Shown in pieces: positions 1 through 10,950 of a stretch of DNA of 48,428 nt. Source of the stretch: Polytrichum commune (Eukaryota > Streptophyta > Polytrichopsida > Polytrichales > Polytrichaceae); the NCBI GenBank assembly GCA_950295325.1, contig OX485804.1:49354001-49402428 (forward strand), given 5' to 3'. The notes beneath the pieces are model-generated. The model was not told the origin of the DNA. It ran no database searches and saw only the letters and a program-made list of their open reading frames with translations. The number at the start of each line of letters is the position of its first letter. The stretch's first letter is position 1. Made by a program: the position numbers and the translations under genes.

Positions 1-1204
1 CAAGAACCCGTAGAAGATTTCACTTGTTTACAAGAAGCTCCATCAATCAACCTATATATATATATATTTGAAAACTCAATTACAGAAAGAACCCAAAGTA
101 CAACCAACCCGGTTGAAACCAATCAACATGAATATTGTGACCTTGATACGATGCTTTTAGGCCCAAAATTGAGCCTCTTGGGCCTTCAAGGGTTACATAA
201 AACCCAGACATTAAAATCGCCTGCTGTGTAAAATCGGTCACTTAAGCGTAAGTACATGGTAATTGAGTCCTAGATTAGTGATTGATTTTTATCATTACTC
301 TCTCACTGAGACAAATTAAGTATCCAATCCCACACTCAGATGTTGATAATGAAGAAATCCTTAATTAAGGCGGCGGACTGAAGGACGTGCTTTAAGTCCA
401 GTCCATTGAAGCTGCGCTTGATGGAGCTCCTCAGAAAACAAGTGATATCTTCTGTCATTCTCGTTCGATATTCGAGTGATTGATTGCCACACATAAGGCA
501 ATTGTCACTTCTGAAGATGACCTCGGTCTAAGTTTGAAGAAGGGAAATCGATGCAAAAATAAGCGGATTCAGTGCAATGTTTTTTAGAGATGGAGTAGAG
601 GAAATGATGCAAGTTGTTCGTGATTTATTTCCTGTTAAAAAATAGTTATAATTTTTCAAAATACGTAAGTAAATCAAGCCCCCCACTTGTATAGTAGAGT
701 CTCTCTAATCTGAGCATCAAAATATTCTACTATGTATACGAATGAATGCACATAGAATAGTTAAGTCAATGGCACCCAAATGTGATCCCAAGTGATGTGA
801 AATGGAACGTATCTAGCCTATCATTGCATTCTTGTTGGGGCACTACTTTTAAAATTGGCCATTTTGGGTCCACACAAAAATCGTTATACTACTAGTCTAG
901 TTATTTTGGGTAAGTGTGGCAATTGTTTAATTAGCTTACATCCGACATCATGTAGTTTGAAAAGTTGCAGGGAAATCCCCTTGTGAGATATCCTAAGTAG
1001 TAGTTAATGTGGTTGTTTGGACGTTGGATTGGCTCGGGGATTGTCTAATCTAGTTAGCAACTACGAATCATAGAGATTGCATTTTCAAGTTCCAAAATCA
1101 GAGTAAGGATACCAAAGGCTATAAGAGATTAAAGTGAAAATCTCAAAAATTATCATATGATGATCCAAAGGGTCGTCCTTGAATAGGTGAACCCAATTTT
1201 AAAT
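1..1204. other. gene-free left edge
   Basis: AT-rich DNA with only short, interrupted reading frames. There is a short (AT)n run near position 54-65. I see no splice-bounded exon, known domain or RNA gene here. Confidence 0.6.
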
Positions 1205-1380
1205 ATAGTAGAAACCCTCTTAATTAATGGCCTTGGGCCCGGAGATTTTTATTAATTAAGAAAGATTATTAAAAGAGAGGGGCTTTAATATTTGGCCCAG
1301 TCCTAACTTGGGACCGGAGATTTTCATTAATTCAAAGGGGTTATTAATCGAGAAGGGATAAGTTAAGAGGGGTTCTATTG
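1205..1380. repeat. small inverted-repeat element with internal tandem duplication
   Basis: The left edge (AGAAACCCTCTTAA, near 1208-1222) is matched in inverted orientation by the right edge (TTAAGAGGGGTTCTA, near 1363-1377). Between them a segment starting GGGCCCGGAGATTTT (1235) recurs as GGGACCGGAGATTTT (1310), a period of about 75 bp. This looks like a degenerate ~175-bp MITE. I did not identify a target-site duplication, so the boundaries are approximate. Confidence 0.35.
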
Positions 1381-1582
1381 TAATAAACAAAAGATTAAGC
1401 AATCACATAGACCCACCCAACTGTGTTCACTGGTCACTGGTCACATGGTCTTACTGATGGTTCTCTTCCACTACACATTGGTAAATATGTGGTAGTTTCA
1501 CAATACGACAATTTGACATGAAGTGACCATAATGACACATGAATATTTACTATATTTATCCGGTTGACTATATTTAGCAATG

Positions 1583-1808
1583 GAAAAATATGAGATGGGT
1601 TAGTCGTTAGAGGGAGGAGGAAAAAATTAAATCAAAGAAAGACATGTTCAAATCCTTTTGCATGCGTGAACGATCAAATATAGTAAATGAATCCAATGCT
1701 CGTTTTCTATATTTAGTCGTTTCCGCGTGTGGGAGGGTTTGAACCCGCCTTTCTTTGATTCCAATTTTTTTCCTTGTCCCTCTAACTACTAATCCATTTC
1801 ATATTTCA
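1583..1808. mobile_element. fold-back of two inverted SINE-like (tRNA-like) copies
   Basis: The left arm (about 1583-1682) is an imperfect reverse complement of the right arm (about 1706-1808), with a loop of about 24 nt. Each arm read outside-in carries an A-box-like motif (TGGGTTAGTCGT at 1596 on +; TGGATTAGTAGT on the - strand of the right arm). About 50 nt further in is a B-box-like motif (TGTTCAAATCC at 1645-1655; GGTTCAAACCC on -). This spacing and both boxes are what a tRNA-type Pol III promoter needs, so each arm resembles a tRNA-derived SINE head. The pair would be tail-to-tail. An alternative is a fold-back DNA transposon with chance box matches. Confidence 0.5.
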
Positions 1809-1815
1809 CGTCCCT

Positions 1816-1901
1816 ACATGCTCACATTATTCTTATGTACAACATGCTCACATTGTTCATATGTACAACATGCTCACATTGTTCTTATGTACAACATGCT
1901 C
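1816..1901. repeat. 26-bp tandem repeat, about 3.3 copies
   Basis: Units begin ATGCTCACATT at 1818, 1844, 1870 and 1896, a constant 26-bp period. Each contains TCTTATGTACAAC or a close variant. The array abuts the right end of the fold-back element. It produces a short repetitive open frame that I do not regard as a gene. Confidence 0.85.
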
Positions 1902-4344
1902 TTCACATTTTATTATGTTGATTTTTACATTGTAGTTTTGTACGGTCCTTTAATACTTACTGGGTTTTTATTGTGTTTTTTATTTCTGCAAGTGTTAACT
2001 TTTGTATCAAACCACATATTCAATGAGTGGCTACAATGAAAGGTTTCAACCGTTTTTGGTTATCATGTAAAAAAATACAGATTCCATCTTCAAATAATAC
2101 ATGACTGACGAGAGGGCTAATGAACTTTTAGGAATTAATACAAAACAAGAATGTAGGTGGTTTCAAGAATTGAATGAATGACATGGCAACAAGACAAATG
2201 TACACAATTAGATCCCTGCAAGTGCTACAAAATCTTGCAAGAAATATGTCATTCCATCTACACTTACTCCATGTCAAACAACTACTGCTACATCATTAAT
2301 TGTACACTATCAACTGTTGGACCACAAATTAAAATAAATAAATAAATAATTTCAAGGTTGAGATTCTCCAAGAACACGTTGTTGGTCTTTATGGGGATTT
2401 TTTTGCACCATTATGAGAATCTAAACATTTCTTGAAGAACATGAATAAAAACTTTGTTACTCTTCTAGATAAATTCTAGTTATTCTTCTAGTAAATTTGT
2501 CCCACTGTCACTGTCTATTTCTAAGACATTGGATTTATTTTGTAGTTTGTACTACCACAAACTTTTAGCAGTAATTCATGCATCACTATAGCTTCACAAA
2601 GAGGGTCATCTGCCTTCTCAATTTCTCTTTGTTAAAACAAAATTATTTCTACATCATTACTTAAATTACAATTGGATCATTTTCTCTAGCTAGAATCAAT
2701 TTTTTTACTCCAGCAAGTCTAGTTCTTTCTCCCCGCAATTCACTGCCCTCTCGTATGTCTCCCTCACTAACTCTTTTAGTTAATTTAATTTATACTTCAA
2801 CAATTTATTTATTTTTAATCCCTTCATTATATACAATGCACAAATTGTACAATATTATACAAGTTGCTACAATATCAGACATATTTTTCAAAGATTCTTT
2901 GGATCGCTTCATTATCAATCTCCATCTACCCTTTAAAATTTAAAATTATCTTTTCACATACATTATGGTTGAAGATTAAAAAAAATTCCAATTTGTTTCC
3001 TTCTCAAATGATACAAATTTTAATCTTTAAATAGATATTACATCCAAGACCTCACCGGATATACAACGTCTCTTATAAAATTATATGGCTGAAACTTGCA
3101 TTTTATGTGTGCACGTTTAATTCGTTTAACTTAAAAAAAACCCCAATCATGAAGACATCCTGCCCATCCAAACTCATAATCCCATAACATACAGTCCGGT
3201 TTGACAATACCCTGTAGAACTATTGAATGAAAAGACCTTCTACAATATTAGTCTTCTACGCCAACTACCAGAGCTAGAACAAGAATATGTGACCCATCTA
3301 TTGCCCTTGTGATGTAAGGTATATTATGCAGTTGTTCAACCTTGGAACTAAAACCCGAAAATACGATTCACTTGGAGTTTGTACAAAAATCGATTAAAGA
3401 TGTTTCCTAACAACTTTACAAAATTCTCTTATTATTTTTGAGAATGTGCTTTTGTAGACTCCATACAAATCTCATATGCTTAGCAATCCATCACCACTAC
3501 CCAACCTATGCAATGACTCTTGCACTGACACAATAATCCTAAAATGAATCCTAGAGGTTGTTCTACAAACAAACACTCTAGTCACTGTGGCCTCCTCCGG
3601 AGACCGGAGTTCTTCTTCTTCTTCTTCCTAAAATGAATATCCTATTTTTCTCAAATAGGGGCCCAATCTCTCATATAAAAATTTGAATATAATATATTTT
3701 ACTAAATTTTAGTTTGATTCCTAACTATATCTCCATCCACGAACCCAACAACAAGCGATCTACAAATCCGTACATTCACTCTTGACTCCATATGCTCTTC
3801 TATGTATGTCCCATACTTTCATAAACCAAGCTCAAAACTACAAACTTCTTCCATTTTCCTTGCAAAAAAAAAATGCTTAAATGTCCACAACATGCTTCAC
3901 AAGCATGTACAAAACCATGTATAATTCTAAGAGCAAAATAAGTCTCCTCCCCTCCTCCATTGCAACCATGCTTGTTGAAATTTAAGATGAAATCAAGCGA
4001 AAACAAATAGTGAAGAGAAGTGAAGCCAAGAGAAGACAAAATAACGGTCAAACTTTGATTTTTTCCAAAACCGCCCTCTTTAGGCATATATTAAAAAATT
4101 ATAGCATTCACTTTTCGGTGCATGGTCATTCCTTGTGGTCCACATTCGGGTTACACCTAGTGAGGGGCCAAAGGCTTTGTAAATCTATTTTAAAGAAATT
4201 GGACCATGGAAGTTGGATCATTAAGTCAAACCATGGGAAAAGGCCACATTTCCATAGTCCAACTTTATGGTCCATGGCGTGAACTAGCCCTAATATGTAA
4301 GACTAAGGTAGACATTGTGTTATTTGGATATTTTTCTCCCTACA
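1902..4344. other. gene-free AT-rich stretch
   Basis: No coding exon or RNA gene is recognisable. It contains (AAAT)n near 2332-2350 and a short (TTC)n run near 3611-3628. The short frames here have no family resemblance and are AT-driven. Confidence 0.55.
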
Positions 4345-4620
4345 TTTACTTCTCGTAGGATATGAGCTCACAATTAGTGCAAGATGACTAGCAAATCCAA
4401 ATCGTGTATGTAGCCATTTGCATCATAGTTTTTTTGGAGTCATGTGAGGATCTTGTTCATTATCAAAGTGAAGATTCTTGCGCTCTTTGAAGGGTCTATG
4501 GTTCCATGCAATCACGCTAACTATTGAACCTAAAACGATTAACATATTATGAGCACATAGTCCATTCTCTTTTAAACTTACGTCCTTTTTTTTTTATCCA
4601 TTGTTAGATCCACACCTAAG
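4345..4620. mobile_element. degenerate copy of the ~290-bp MITE family
   Basis: It aligns with 12277-12560 on the same strand and with 22882-23172 on the opposite strand through shared blocks, such as CACAATTAGTGCAAGATGAC, AGCAAATCCAAATCGTG and ATTATCAAAGTGAAG. Terminal inverted repeats are largely eroded (TTAGATCCACACCTAAG remains at the right). It is the oldest-looking of the three copies. Confidence 0.55.
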
Positions 4621-5016
4621 AACATTCCACTCGAATAATGGTGTTTGAATAGATGCCATGTCGAATTACCATATATGTACCTTATCATCTCAAGCACTCC
4701 AATGTCTTGCTCTAAATATCTTACCATAAATAATTATTCACTTCAAGTAGTTACTTGTATTGGCAAATAATGCCATGTTGACAATCAAGGAACGTGACAC
4801 TCTAAATCTCTAGCAACCTAGTTTAGACCATTTGCCAACAATGTACGCAACACTAGATACTGTAAACGGTGGAATGACCAAACTTATAATCCAATCTCGT
4901 CATACCACGTGCCTTTTTAAAATCCATTTTTCCGCCTATAATGCCTTGCCCTATACAACTCAAATACAAACGTCCGATGAAGAAGAGTGATTTTCCACGT
5001 ACTAGTAATTACTCAA

Positions 5017-5513
5017 GGCCACTTCACACACAAGACTGAGAGCCCATGACCATTACACTTCAAGCACTCTCATTGGTGGAAAAGGCGGAGCCGGTCCAAG
5101 TTCGCTTCACACTACACTTGAGGGACCAACGGAGTATGTGAATGCAAGATGGATGTAAAGTCTACATGGATTCCTACATGGCATCAAATGAAACATGTTT
5201 CGTGGTCACTTTGATTATTTTAAAAAACCATCTGTTGGAGGTAGACTAACACAAAACCGGGACACCATAGCACTCCGAATGCTCACAACCGTTGGTTTAT
5301 TCTATTTTACCATGTGTGAGGACCCATGTGAATAAAAAATTCATTGAAATAGTAGTTGATTGAGGGCCCGGTCACATTTGACTTCACACTACACTTGAGG
5401 GTCCATGACCACACTGGATGATTTTGGAGGTGTGTTGGGACCGCCTTTGGACACTTTCTTTTGGGCTCTCACAATTTTCTGGTCACAACTCTTGGCTTGT
5501 GTGTGAAGTGGCC
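5017..5513. mobile_element. TIR element (MITE-like), TIR GGCCACTTCACACACAAG
   Basis: The 18-bp terminal repeat at 5017-5034 is matched exactly by its reverse complement at 5496-5513. Inside, TTCACACTACACTTGAGGG occurs at about 5105 and again at about 5383, a direct internal repeat. No protein is encoded. A related single end (AGGGGCACTTTACACACGG on the minus strand) lies near 11757-11777. I could not find a convincing target-site duplication, so the superfamily is left open. Confidence 0.5.
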
Positions 5514-5550
5514 CTCGCATAAGGGTTGGTGCGAACCAACCCATACACTA

Positions 5551-5671
5551 CACTAAATATGATATTTAGTGTTTGATACAATAAATACGAACACATACAC
5601 TAAATATCACTAACCCTATGAAAGTAAGTAACATTAAACGTAAGCTCAAACACTAAATATCAACTATGGTA
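5551..5671. repeat. CACTAAATAT palindrome cluster
   Basis: 5551-5571 is a 21-nt palindrome: CACTAAATAT, a central G, then ATATTTAGTG. Half-copies of CACTAAATAT follow at 5598 and 5651. Related palindromes flank the hAT cluster (5833, 9497-9517, 9855-9875). The motif resembles the end of the MITE at 24817 (ACTACACTAAATAG). Confidence 0.55.
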
Positions 5672-5849
5672 ATATGTGAAAGTTACATGCACGACTTTAG
5701 TGGTAGTAAGGATATGAAATTTTTTTTAACAATGATAAAAGGAGAAGGGAGGGAAGGTGGCGGTGCATTTAGGTCTAACACTAATCATCAAAGAGTTAAA
5801 AATTAGTGTTGAGAAGGATAAGGTGGTAACAACACTAAATATCATATTT

Positions 5850-6293
5850 GGGGCCGCTTTACACCTAGAGGCCGGGCCAATTCCCCTTGACTCTGATTGC
5901 ATGAAATTTCAACCCCTTTTGGGTTGGAGGCTGGCCTCAACTGCACATTATAATAAGATTATAATGGGGGCCAATTTTTCCATATGTAAAGGCCTCAGGG
6001 CCAAGAAGCTAGGCCAATTCAATGAATTCAGCATAATCCAACGGATGTAGCATAATCTAATATAGAGCCGTTCATATTTCCACATAATTCAATGGATATA
6101 GTTTGTTGAAAAAATCATTTTTTATTTTTAAAAATTTGTTTGTTTGTTTTTTGTTGAAATGTGACATTGGCCCTCCATTTTGGGTGCACCCAATTCAACG
6201 AGCTCGGGTTGTGTCATACCATGCATTTTTTAAATAAAAAATTTTATACCACCAAATCAGCCCGACCTCCAGGTGTAACGGGGTTGGGGCCGA
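5850..6293. mobile_element. putative ~445-bp TIR element
   Basis: GGGGCCGCTTTACACCTAG at about 5850 is matched in inverted, gapped form by CCAGGTGTAACGGGGTT near 6270, followed by GGGGCC. A second, isolated copy of the left end (GGTCGCTTTACACCTAGAGG) occurs at about 8035. The interior is non-coding. The TIRs are imperfect and there is no clear target duplication, so this is tentative. Confidence 0.3.
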
Positions 6294-6324
6294 TTTCAAC
6301 CTTTTGGCCAATCACAAGCAATGG

Positions 6325-7491
6325 TCGGGGAAAACCGACGGCTAGTTCATTATCAGCTGATGGATATCCCCTCATGACCGGTCCAAATTTCCAACCATCG
6401 GATGGCAATCCGATTGTAATTTCAATCCTCTGGCAATTTGCCGATGGACCAGAAAATGTCCTGGAAATGTAGCCGATTCTTCTTGTGAGTTACTGGATTT
6501 CAGCCGGAAAAAGTATTCAAATACTGGCCGATACCCGGGAAATGGTAACCGAGTAGACAAGTAGGTTTGGCTTCTTGGGGTGTTGTGGAGTTGGATAGGT
6601 TGTTGCAGCAATACGGTGTACAAAAAATGCAAGGAGTTCAAGTCCTTCCCCCGTTGGTGAATGCAACACTATGCAAGCAAGAGTTTTTTGCTTTCAAGAT
6701 ACAAAGAAGTACAGAGTGGATGGATCTTACTTTTGCAGATGTATGGACGTCAATTTCTTGGTCTCCATCTTTGAAAGTGAAGTATTCTAACCTTCTAATT
6801 CTTGCTGAGATTGCTAAGTGCCAATGTGTGAGTATTGCAACATGTGAAAGGGCGTTTTTCTATTCAAAATACTATTAAACAAAAACTTCATAATCGAATG
6901 TCTACATCTAACTTAGAAAGTATGATGTGTGTTGCTATAGAAGGCCTAGACAATGATTTTGATGACATTCCAACAAGTGCTCTAGATCTTTGGAAGGATG
7001 CTGCTAAGTTTTGCTATTTGTATAGCAATCCAGAGCATTATTTGTCTAGGGCATCTGATGATGCACTTGAGGAAGTCCCTAAACCTTAAAGTTTTTGAAT
7101 TATGCAACCGTTCCATGACCAAATCCAATTGCTTCTATGAGTAATTGGGGGACCCTTGGCCTTCAAGCGGTGAAGGCATTGCTAGGTTCAATTCCTGCCA
7201 AGGATATTAACTCTTCAAATTTAAAGTTTTGAACATGCCTTTCTTTTCACTTATTCAAGATTTTGTACTAAGAAATGATTTCTAATAACTTTTCATACAT
7301 TTTTTAAACAATTAGTGCCGATATGAATTCCATTTAATCGGATATTGGCCAATGAAAATATGAAAATATAGGCAATTGGCCGATTGATTTTACAAAAAAC
7401 CGGCTGTTGCCGATGTAAATTGGAAAAAATCCGACCCTTCGTAGCAACTACCGGCAATTAGCCACTAAGGCTTCAAAAACTTCCCGAACTC
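6325..7491 (+). mobile_element. hAT-family transposon remnant, copy A
   Basis: This is the largest of three related copies. It starts TCGGGGAAAACCGACGGC and ends CTTCCCGAACTC. It carries the C-terminal part of a hAT transposase (separate entry), followed by ~400 bp of 3' non-coding sequence that is repeated inverted in copies B and C. The 54 bp just beyond its right end (7492-7545) also recur inverted at 8761-8815, so either the true end is further out or the locus was duplicated together with its flank. Nearly all of the N-terminal transposase coding region is missing. Confidence 0.7.
6567..7089 (+). pseudogene. hAT transposase C-terminal fragment, frameshifted
   Basis: Two overlapping frames together resemble the C-terminal dimerisation region of plant hAT transposases of the ZNF862/DUF4371-related group. 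The first frame contains KYSNLLILAEIAKC and then the near-diagnostic TCERAF. The frame is lost in a run of five T at 6855-6859, where one extra base fits, and homology resumes in the next frame with IKQKLHNRMSTSNLESMM and an acidic LDNDFDDI stretch, ending at a stop at 7087-7089. The N-terminal zinc finger and the DDE catalytic core are absent, so it cannot encode an active enzyme. hAT transposases normally run to 600-800 residues; fewer than 180 survive here. The listed start is only the first Met of the open frame. Confidence 0.8.
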
Positions 7492-7545
7492 GGACGCGCA
7501 TCCAAGTAAACACGCATTAATTGGGATGATGAGGAGGCCCATGGA

Positions 7546-8102
7546 CTGGAAGGCGTTCTATATATCTAGAAGACCACACTAAATTAGGATACAAGTTTGG
7601 CCTATCTTGCTACAGTCTCTCGCCTACCTGGTACTGCGATAATCTGATCCTCCCAAATCTGCTACATTCTAATTTTAAGTGAAGACAGGGTGCATTAAAT
7701 TAGAGGTCTCTTAATTAAGAAAATCCTTTGGCGCGAGGGAGACTACACATTGTGCACACAGGGGGGGCTTCAAGAGCATGCAGCAAGCACCTAAAGCATA
7801 GAGGTGCTGTTTCTCTTTATACGAGGCACCAAGCATTATATTGTAGAAAAATAAAGGAAGTTAAGTTAAGTTAGGGCTTGGTCAACACATATATCCGGGA
7901 AGCCACAAAGCTCATCAAGACTCGTGGTGAAACGTCGCTGTGAATCTTATGTGTAATTTGGGCGAACTAAATTAACCCATACACTCGTTCCTTGTTGGAT
8001 GCCTATACCCTTGTCTCCAAGAAACTACACTAAGGGTCGCTTTACACCTAGAGGCCAGGTCAATTCGTTGCGTAAGAGGCTTGAAATCTTCACTTGTGAT
8101 CA
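7546..8102. other. spacer inside the hAT cluster
   Basis: No gene is visible. It includes a G run near 7761-7767 and, at about 8026-8060, a CTACACTAAG motif joined to the GGTCGCTTTACACCTAGAGG end also seen at 5850. Confidence 0.5.
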
Positions 8103-8752
8103 GAGTTCGGGAAGTTTTTGAAGCCTTAGTGGCTAATTGCCGGTAGTTGCTACGAAGGGTCGGATTTTTTCCAATTTACATTGGCAACAGCCGGTCTTTT
8201 GTGAAATCAATCGGCCAATGGCCTATATTTTCATATTTTCATTGGCCAATATCCGATTAAATGGAATTCATATCGGCACTAATTGTTTAAAAAATGTATG
8301 AAAAGTTATTAGGAATCATTTCTTAGTACAAAATCTTGAATAAGTGAAAAGAAAGGCATGTTCAAAACTTTAAATTTGAAGAGTTAATATCCTTGGCAGG
8401 AATTGAACCTAGCAATGCCTTCACCGCTTGAAGGCCAAGGGTCCCCCAATTCTTCATAGAAGCAATTGGATTTGGTCATGGAAAGGTTGCATAATTCAAA
8501 AAGTTTAAGGTTTAGGGTACTTCCTCAAGTGCATCATCAGATGCCCCAGACAAATAACGCTATGGATGCTTCTGGTTGAAATCCAATAACTCACAAGAAG
8601 AATTGGCTACATTTCCGGGACATTTTCTAGTTCATCGGCTAATTGCCGGAGGATTGAAATTACAATCGGATTGCCATCCGATGGTTAGAAATTTGGACCG
8701 GCCATGAGGGGAAATCCATCGGCTGATAATGAACTAGCCGTCGGTTTTCCCC
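8103..8752 (-). mobile_element. hAT-family internally deleted copy B
   Basis: It is inverted relative to copy A. It retains both ends (GAGTTCGGGAAG at 8103 and GGTTTTCCCC to about 8752), the 3' non-coding region and the last few transposase codons (around 8515-8550). The bulk of the transposase fragment seen in copy A is missing. The deletion junction (about 8547-8580) carries about 30 bp not present in copy C, so B and C arose by separate deletion events or diverged at the junction. Confidence 0.7.
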
Positions 8753-8815
8753 AAACATAGGTCCACGGGCCTCCTCATCATCCCAATTAATGCGTGTTTA
8801 CTTGGATGCGCGTCC

Positions 8816-9438
8816 GAGTTCGGGAAGTTTTTGAAGCTTTAGTGGCTAATTGCCGGTAGTTGCTACGAAGGGTCGGATTTTTTCCAATTTACATCGGCAA
8901 GAGCCGGTCTTTTGTAAAATTAATCGGCCAATTGCCTATATTTTCATATTTTCATTGGCCAATATCCGATTAAATGGACTCCATATCGGCACTAATTGTT
9001 TTAAGAATGTATGAGAAGTTGTTAGAAATCATTTCTTAGTACAAAATCTTGAATAAGTGAAAAGAAAAGCATGTTCAAAACTTTAAATTTGAAGAGTTAA
9101 TATCCTTGGCAAGAATTGAACCTAGCAATGCCTTCACCACTTGAAGGCCAAGGGTCCCCCAATTCTTCATAGAAGCAATTGGATTTGGTCATGGAACGGT
9201 TGCATAATTCAAAAAGTTTAAGGTTTAGGGTACTTCCTCAAGTGCATCATCAGATGCCCCAAAAATCCAGTAACTCACAAAAAGAATCGGCTACATTTCC
9301 GGGACATTTTCTGGTCCATCAGCTAATTGCCGGAGGATTGAAATTACAGTCGGATTGCCATCCGATGGTTGGAAATTTGGACCGGCCATGAGGGAAAATC
9401 CATCGGTTGATAATGAACTAGCCGTCGGTTTTCCCCGA
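8816..9438 (-). mobile_element. hAT-family internally deleted copy C
   Basis: It lies in the same orientation as copy B, separated from it by about 60 bp that match the flank of copy A. It retains both ends and joins the last transposase codons directly to the 5' region near 9260-9268. Just outside the ends, GGATGCGC (8804-8811) and TGATGCGC (9443-9450) agree at 7 of 8 positions. This is the length of a hAT target-site duplication, although it implies slightly wider element borders than those listed. Confidence 0.65.
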
Positions 9439-9442
9439 TCAT

Positions 9443-10771
9443 TGATGCGCATTGCACTAAAAATACTAATTAAGGACGAGGTAATTTGGCTAACTACACT
9501 AAATATGATATGTAGTGTTACATGGTCTTTTATTATGTCAACTATGGTAACTTTTCGGGTGACACAACTTATGAATGAGTGAACGAATACTGTCGTGCAT
9601 GATGGATAATGAGTTTGTTCATTGGCCAAAACCTACGTTTCTCTTGTCAGCACCTTGTGATGAAAATTTGTCATGGATGATTGGAATTTGGGTGAAAAAT
9701 CACTTGGTGAGTGAGAGTAATTGCAACACCGTAAATCTATAATCCTCCCAAAAAAATACAAGGAATGGCAATTAATGTTGGGTTGACATTTAGTGTTGGT
9801 GGCATTATACCGTGGTTAACAATTAGTATTGAGCAAGACAATTAGGATTGGTGACACTAAATATCATATCTAGTGCACTGCACTCATTGTCCCAATTAGT
9901 TCATGTCATTATTCAAAGTTACATAGTGCAATAACGTCTCAGTCATGAGTTCAAGTTTTACTAACACAAGTTCATTAGGTTGTTCGGACATTATCGAACA
10001 TAAATGACTTTGCTTGGTAAAGTCATTACATTCTTATTAAATATTTATAGCATTGCATAGCTCTGAATAATGACACACACTAATTGGGATAATCAGTGTA
10101 CGGAGATACCGAGGCTTCAAAGTGACAAAGGTCCAATAGTGACAATATCTTTTTTATTTTCCCCTAACTCAAGCAAATTTCATTTGCACTAAAATTTAGC
10201 TATCTCAATCCAACTCATGTTCCCTAATCTTTGAATTTTTTTAATGTAATTATTTGGACACTTCTAACGATATGAAATTTGAAAGAAAAAAAACAAAAAA
10301 AAAACTCTCAAAGTTATAGTTTTAAGGCCTCAATATCCTAGGATTTTGTGTTCATTAACAAATTTGGTGTTGACACAAACTGTCTTTGTGTCGTTTGTAT
10401 GGTACATACCCCTCCGCAATCATTTTTACTACGCTGACAAATGGGTCAATGGCTCTTCGCATGGCCCACTGGAAGCCCCTTAATATCAAGTATGGTTATG
10501 GGCTCTTAAATATTTGGATCCACTTAATGTTCTCCCTCTTTATTAAGACACGTTTGGTCACGCAAGAAAGTGTCATATTATTGGAATGTTAAGTTCTCAG
10601 TATTATGACATTTTGGCCTCAAATGTTGTATTATCGAGGTCTTCAAAATAAATAACATATTTCAATAAAAAAATGCCATTTTGTATGCATAATAAAGGTA
10701 CATAAATATGAAAGAACATTTATATTGAAGAAATATGTACACAACGTTCCCCAAGGTTCCCGAATGCTCAC
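9443..10771. other. gene-free stretch with CACTAAATAT palindromes
   Basis: Palindrome-like copies of CACTAAATAT..ATAT.TAGTG lie at 9497-9517 and 9855-9875. The rest is AT-rich with homopolymer A tracts near 10286-10303. There is no recognisable gene. Confidence 0.5.
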
Positions 10772-10950
10772 AACAACCTACAATCTGTGATCATCCTACT
10801 TTATTTCCAACTTGAGGCCCTTGGTTAATCCCAAACGTGCAAGTGAGTCTCAAAGTAAATTGCCTCTCACTTTAAGCACTTTAAGCACAACCTATAATCT
10901 ATACTACTTTATTCCAACTTGAGACCCTTGGTTAATCTCAAATGTGCAAA
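10772..10950. repeat. degenerate tandem duplication, period ~115 bp
   Basis: AACCTACAATCTGTGATC at 10775 and AACCTATAATCTATACTAC at 10889 begin two copies that continue through TCCAACTTGAG.CCCTTGG and TTAATC.CAAA.GTGCAA. The copies differ by scattered substitutions. The sequence is non-coding. Confidence 0.7.
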
